Below are positions 6,343-8,694 of a stretch of DNA of 8,694 bases, piece after piece (positions within the stretch are counted from its first letter, which is position 1; each line of letters begins with the position of its first letter). Source of the DNA: Ignavibacteriaceae bacterium (GTDB lineage Bacteria > Bacteroidota > Ignavibacteria > Ignavibacteriales > Ignavibacteriaceae); NCBI GenBank assembly GCA_025455085.1, contig JALONF010000129.1, positions 1 through 8,694 of the forward strand. Reading direction: 5' to 3'. Both the position numbers and the translations under genes were made by a program. The notes beneath the pieces were generated by a model that did not search any database, had not been told where the DNA came from, and was given only the letters and a program-made list of their open reading frames with translations.

Positions 6343-7272
6343 ATGAGTTTAAGTAGAAACATACTCCTTTGGGCTTCACGAAATGAATGGTTGAAAAACC
6401 GAGTTCCAAAAATGAAGTTCGTGCAAAAAGCAGTTAAACGCTTTATGCCCGGAGAATCTGTTGACGATGCTATTCTTGCTACACGGGAACTTCTTAAACA
6501 TAATATCCCCACAACATTTACTCATCTTGGTGAAAATATAACAAGTTTGGAAGAGGCGGAAATAAACGCTCAGCACTACATTGATCTGTTAGATAGAATT
6601 GACAAAGAGAATCTGGATGTAGAACTATCACTTAAACTGACTCACATAGGTCTTGATTTATCATTTCCAAAAACTGTGGAGTTATTCTTACAAATAGCTT
6701 ATAAAGCTCACAAGCTTAATAACAATATTTTTATTGATATCGAGGATAGTTCTTATGTTGATACGACAATTAACTTTTATAAAAGGATCAAAGAAAAACA
6801 TAACAATGTAGGTTTATGTCTTCAGGCTTACTTATATAGAACAATGGAAGATATCAAATCTCTGGTTGTGATAAATCCCTGCATTAGACTTGTTAAAGGT
6901 GCGTATAAAGAGCCAGACACAGTTGCATTTAAAAAGATTTCCCAGGTTAATAACAACTACATTGAGTTATCACGATTCTTACTAAAAGCGATAATTGAAA
7001 AGGATATCAGAGTTGCCTTTGCTACTCACGATTTGAATATTCAGGAGCACATTAAAACGGAAGCTTCTGGTATTGGGCTGTGTAAAGACAAACTAGAGTT
7101 TCAAATGCTTTATGGAATTAAATCTGCAGAACAATATAAGCTGGCATCTGATGGATACAGAATCCGAACATTGATCAGTTACGGAAATCATTGGTATCCG
7201 TGGTATTTAAGAAGACTGGCAGAGCGTCCTGCTAATGTCGGATTTGTATTAAAAAACTTATTCAATAAATAA
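6343..7272 (+). CDS. Proline/hydroxyproline dehydrogenase (short monofunctional PRODH family)
   Basis: This 309-aa FAD-dependent TIM-barrel enzyme oxidises L-proline to P5C or, as the context suggests, 4-hydroxyproline to 1-pyrroline-3-hydroxy-5-carboxylate, passing electrons to the quinone pool. Family landmarks in order are LSLKLT (96-100, with active-site lysine K98), IDIEDS (131-136), LQAY (160-163), RLVKGAY (182-188), ATHD (227-230), EFQMLYG (252-258), and RRLAERPAN (290-298) whose paired arginines bind the substrate carboxylate. At the position I align with E. coli PutA Tyr540, which favours proline over hydroxyproline, this protein has L277 (RTLISYG). ATG 6343 is chosen over the longer GTG start, which lies within a terminator, and it gives the usual N terminus. 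It heads a three-gene operon with aldolase and aminotransferase genes of the oxidative hydroxyproline route. The family is certain. The preferred substrate is inferred. Confidence 0.88.
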   Translation: MSLSRNILLWASRNEWLKNRVPKMKFVQKAVKRFMPGESVDDAILATRELLKHNIPTTFTHLGENITSLEEAEINAQHYIDLLDRIDKENLDVELSLKLTHIGLDLSFPKTVELFLQIAYKAHKLNNNIFIDIEDSSYVDTTINFYKRIKEKHNNVGLCLQAYLYRTMEDIKSLVVINPCIRLVKGAYKEPDTVAFKKISQVNNNYIELSRFLLKAIIEKDIRVAFATHDLNIQEHIKTEASGIGLCKDKLEFQMLYGIKSAEQYKLASDGYRIRTLISYGNHWYPWYLRRLAERPANVGFVLKNLFNK

Positions 7273-7297
7273 TATAAATCAATTAATACAATAAGTT

Positions 7298-7807
7298 ATG
7301 ACTGATACTTTAAAAGGAATCTATCCACCCTTAACAACACCGTTTATTGATGATGAAGTTTCTTTTGACAAGTTCCTAGAAAATCTCATTAAATATGAAA
7401 TGAAAATTTTATCCGGTTATGTTCTCTTCGGATCTAATGGAGAGAATGTGTTTTTAACCAGGGAAGAAAAACTTCAGGTAATTAAAACTATTCGGAAGCA
7501 CACAAACAGAATAATAATAGCCGGAACCGGACTGGATTCAATCAAAGAAACTATCTCGCTTACTAATGATGCAGCAGAAGCCGGAGCAGATTATGCTTTA
7601 ATAATAACTCCGTCATTTTTCAAATCAGAAATGAAACACCACACATTTCTTAACTACTATACAAAAGTAGCAGAAAGTGTGATGATTCCTGTCATAATTT
7701 ACAATGTTCCTAAATTCACCAATGTAAATATCGAACCGGAAACAATTATTAAGTTAGCCGAACATCCAAACATTATTGGGCTCAAAGATAGTACTTTATT
7801 AAGTTAG
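7298..7807 (+). CDS. 4-hydroxy-2-oxoglutarate aldolase (HOGA1-like), N-terminal part (frame broken)
   Basis: This is a class I aldolase of the DapA/N-acetylneuraminate-lyase family, expected to split 4-hydroxy-2-oxoglutarate into pyruvate and glyoxylate. It shows GSNGE (45-49) where DapA proteins usually have GTTGE, together with FLT, NYYTKVA (119-125) and HPNIIGLKDS (156-165). This is the pattern of animal HOGA1. The catalytic Tyr is Y135 in IIYNVP and the Schiff-base lysine is K163. The frame is correct through DST (residue 166). It then enters the second copy of a 50-bp duplication in the wrong phase and stops at TAG 7805-7807. Removing one copy gives a 294-aa protein (7298-8232), normal for the family. 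No clear ribosome binding site is seen. The gene starts 25 nt after the dehydrogenase, so it is in the same operon. A dihydrodipicolinate synthase label is less likely given the HOGA1 signatures and neighbours. Confidence 0.88.
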   Translation: MTDTLKGIYPPLTTPFIDDEVSFDKFLENLIKYEMKILSGYVLFGSNGENVFLTREEKLQVIKTIRKHTNRIIIAGTGLDSIKETISLTNDAAEAGADYALIITPSFFKSEMKHHTFLNYYTKVAESVMIPVIIYNVPKFTNVNIEPETIIKLAEHPNIIGLKDSTLLS

Positions 7808-7845
7808 CCGAACATCCAAACATTATTGGGCTCAAAGATAGTACT
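7746..7845 (+). repeat. 50-bp perfect tandem duplication inside the HOGA1-like gene
   Basis: The segments 7746-7795 and 7796-7845 are identical over all 50 bases, each starting TTATTAAGTTAGCC and ending AAAGATAGTACT. Identity stops exactly at both outer edges (A against T on the left, T against G on the right), so this is one clean duplication. Its length is 2 mod 3. It duplicates the codons for the catalytic GLKDST motif, so both broken reading frames contain the Schiff-base lysine. Confidence 0.98.
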
Positions 7846-8232
7846 GAAAATTCTTCGAGAATTTCTGAATTAGCAGCAAATGTTCATCCGGATTTCAGAC
7901 TAATTGTGGGTACTGCTTCTGTTCTTTTTTCCGGTCTCTCAAGTGGCGCTGTTGGTGGAATTCTGGCATTAGCTAATATCGCACCCGATGAATGTACTAA
8001 GATATATAATCTATTCGGTGAGAAAAAATTTAACCAAGCATTAGAGTTACAAAACAGATTGATCCCTGTTAACAGAGCAGTGACAGCAAAATTTGGTGTG
8101 TCTGGATTAAAAGCAGCGATGGATATGATGGGATATTTTGGTGGTAATCCCCGATTGCCGCTTATGTCTTTAAATGAAGCGCAGCTTATTGAACTGAAAA
8201 TGATTTTAAAGAAAGCTTCTCTAATTGAATAA
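7798..8232 (+). CDS. 4-hydroxy-2-oxoglutarate aldolase (HOGA1-like), C-terminal part (frame broken)
   Basis: This is the rest of the aldolase in its correct frame, which is open from 7792. The first ordinary start codon is GTG 7906, so independent translation would lack the lysine motif. The segment reads through the second repeat copy (again GLKDST), then ENSSRISEL, IVGTASVLFSGL, the GAVGGILALAN motif and the C-terminal helical region with LQNRLIPVNRAVT and FGVSGLKAAMD. These parallel the GAVGG-ALAN, LQ-RLI-P-AVT and FG-GLK--MD blocks of animal HOGA1. No downstream damage is visible: the frame stays open and conserved to the TAA at 8230-8232, which fits a recent or artefactual lesion rather than an old pseudogene. 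The stop overlaps the ribosome binding site of the next gene. Confidence 0.85.
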   Translation: MKLAEHPNIIGLKDSTENSSRISELAANVHPDFRLIVGTASVLFSGLSSGAVGGILALANIAPDECTKIYNLFGEKKFNQALELQNRLIPVNRAVTAKFGVSGLKAAMDMMGYFGGNPRLPLMSLNEAQLIELKMILKKASLIE

Positions 8233-8235
8233 GGA
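8231..8235 (+). promoter_or_regulatory. Ribosome binding site of the aminotransferase gene
   Basis: AAGGA overlaps the aldolase stop codon (TAAGGA) and lies 6 nt before ATG 8242. The arrangement suggests translational coupling. A premature stop in the upstream aldolase could then lower aminotransferase expression. Confidence 0.6.
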
Positions 8236-8241
8236 TTTAAA

Positions 8242-8694
8242 ATGAAATCTTTCTATCCTCCAAAAAGAATTTTAATGGGCCCCGGTCCGTCAAATGTTCA
8301 TCCTAGAGTTTTAGAAGCAATGGCAAGACCAACGATCGGTCACCTCGATCCAAAATTCATCGAACTTATGGATGAAATAAAAGAATTATTAAAGTATGCC
8401 TTTCAAACAAAAAATGAAGTTACATTTGCAGTTTCTGGCCCGGGTTCAGTTGGAATGGAAACCTGTTTAGTAAACCTGGTTGAACCCGGTTCCAAAATTC
8501 TTGTTTGCATCAACGGAGTTTTTGGTGGAAGGATGAAAAGTATTGTTGAAAGCTGTGGAGCTGAGCCAGTAGTTGTAAATATGCCCTGGGGAAGTGCTAT
8601 TGATCCTCAACTTTTTGAAGATACTTTAAAAAAGAATGTGGGAATTTCTATTTGCTCTTTTGTTCACGCAGAAACCTCAACTGGCGCTAAAAGT
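8242..8694 (+). CDS. Alanine/serine-glyoxylate aminotransferase, N-terminal part (cut by window edge)
   Basis: The first 151 residues belong to a PLP-dependent aminotransferase of fold type I, class V (AGXT/serine-pyruvate family), which turns glyoxylate into glycine using alanine or serine as amino donor. Visible signatures are the substrate-loop LMGPGPSNVHPRVLEAM (11-27), GHLDPKF (33-39), the cofactor phosphate-binding region SGPGSVGMET (65-74), VNGVFGGR-like INGVFGGRM (89-97) and HAETSTGA (142-149). The PLP lysine lies beyond the window end. The gene starts 9 nt after the HOGA1-like aldolase, which makes glyoxylate, so the order matches consecutive steps of the oxidative hydroxyproline route. 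The reaction partner (alanine or serine) cannot be set from this part. A phosphoserine aminotransferase or purine-catabolic ureidoglycine-glyoxylate aminotransferase relative is less likely here. Confidence 0.88.
   Translation, partial: MKSFYPPKRILMGPGPSNVHPRVLEAMARPTIGHLDPKFIELMDEIKELLKYAFQTKNEVTFAVSGPGSVGMETCLVNLVEPGSKILVCINGVFGGRMKSIVESCGAEPVVVNMPWGSAIDPQLFEDTLKKNVGISICSFVHAETSTGAKS

Noticed and set aside
7746..7845. CRISPR or mobile-element target-site repeats
   Set aside because: The two copies are directly abutting with no spacer or inserted element, inside a coding sequence.
7298..8232. dapA (dihydrodipicolinate synthase) or two short DapA-like genes
   Set aside because: The GSNGE motif, HOGA1-like blocks and neighbouring glyoxylate aminotransferase favour 4-hydroxy-2-oxoglutarate aldolase. 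The split is explained by the 50-bp duplication.

Overview
The window is AT-rich, single-stranded in gene direction (everything is on the + strand) and looks like chromosomal DNA of a facultatively or strictly anaerobic member of the Bacteroidota/Ignavibacteria side of the tree. This taxonomic guess rests on base composition, A-rich and often Shine-Dalgarno-poor starts, and the style of the S8 peptidase. It is an inference, not a proof.

Layout: (1) tRNA-Arg(ACG) at the left edge. (2) A two-gene operon at 163-3361: a short glycyl-radical activase (HypE-like) and trans-4-hydroxy-L-proline dehydratase (HypD), ending in a hairpin terminator at 3385-3421. The HypD reading frame is split by a perfect 17-bp tandem duplication at 1700-1735. 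(3) An exported subtilisin-family (S8) peptidase at 3554-5443 with its own terminator. (4) A 190-residue four-helix membrane protein of unknown function at 5641-6213, followed by a strong hairpin terminator. (5) A second operon: a short proline/hydroxyproline dehydrogenase (6343-7272), a 4-hydroxy-2-oxoglutarate aldolase closely resembling animal HOGA1 (7298-8232), and an alanine/serine-glyoxylate aminotransferase that runs off the right edge (8242-8694). The aldolase is split by a perfect 50-bp tandem duplication at 7746-7845.

Taken together, the recognisable metabolic genes point to 4-hydroxyproline (collagen-type peptide) catabolism by two routes encoded side by side. One is an oxygen-sensitive radical route: HypE activates HypD, which turns trans-4-hydroxyproline into 1-pyrroline-5-carboxylate. 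The other is an oxidative route known best from animal mitochondria and peroxisomes: hydroxyproline dehydrogenase, then (not in the window) a P5C-type dehydrogenase and a transaminase, then HOGA giving pyruvate plus glyoxylate, then an aminotransferase turning glyoxylate into glycine. The exported protease could supply peptides, but its substrate cannot be read from sequence.

The most striking anomaly is that one gene in each route is put out of frame by an exact tandem duplication (17 and 50 bp, both 2 mod 3). Removing one copy restores full-length proteins of 787 and 294 residues. They are therefore either very recent mutations, reversible switches, or assembly errors. Raw reads would decide this.
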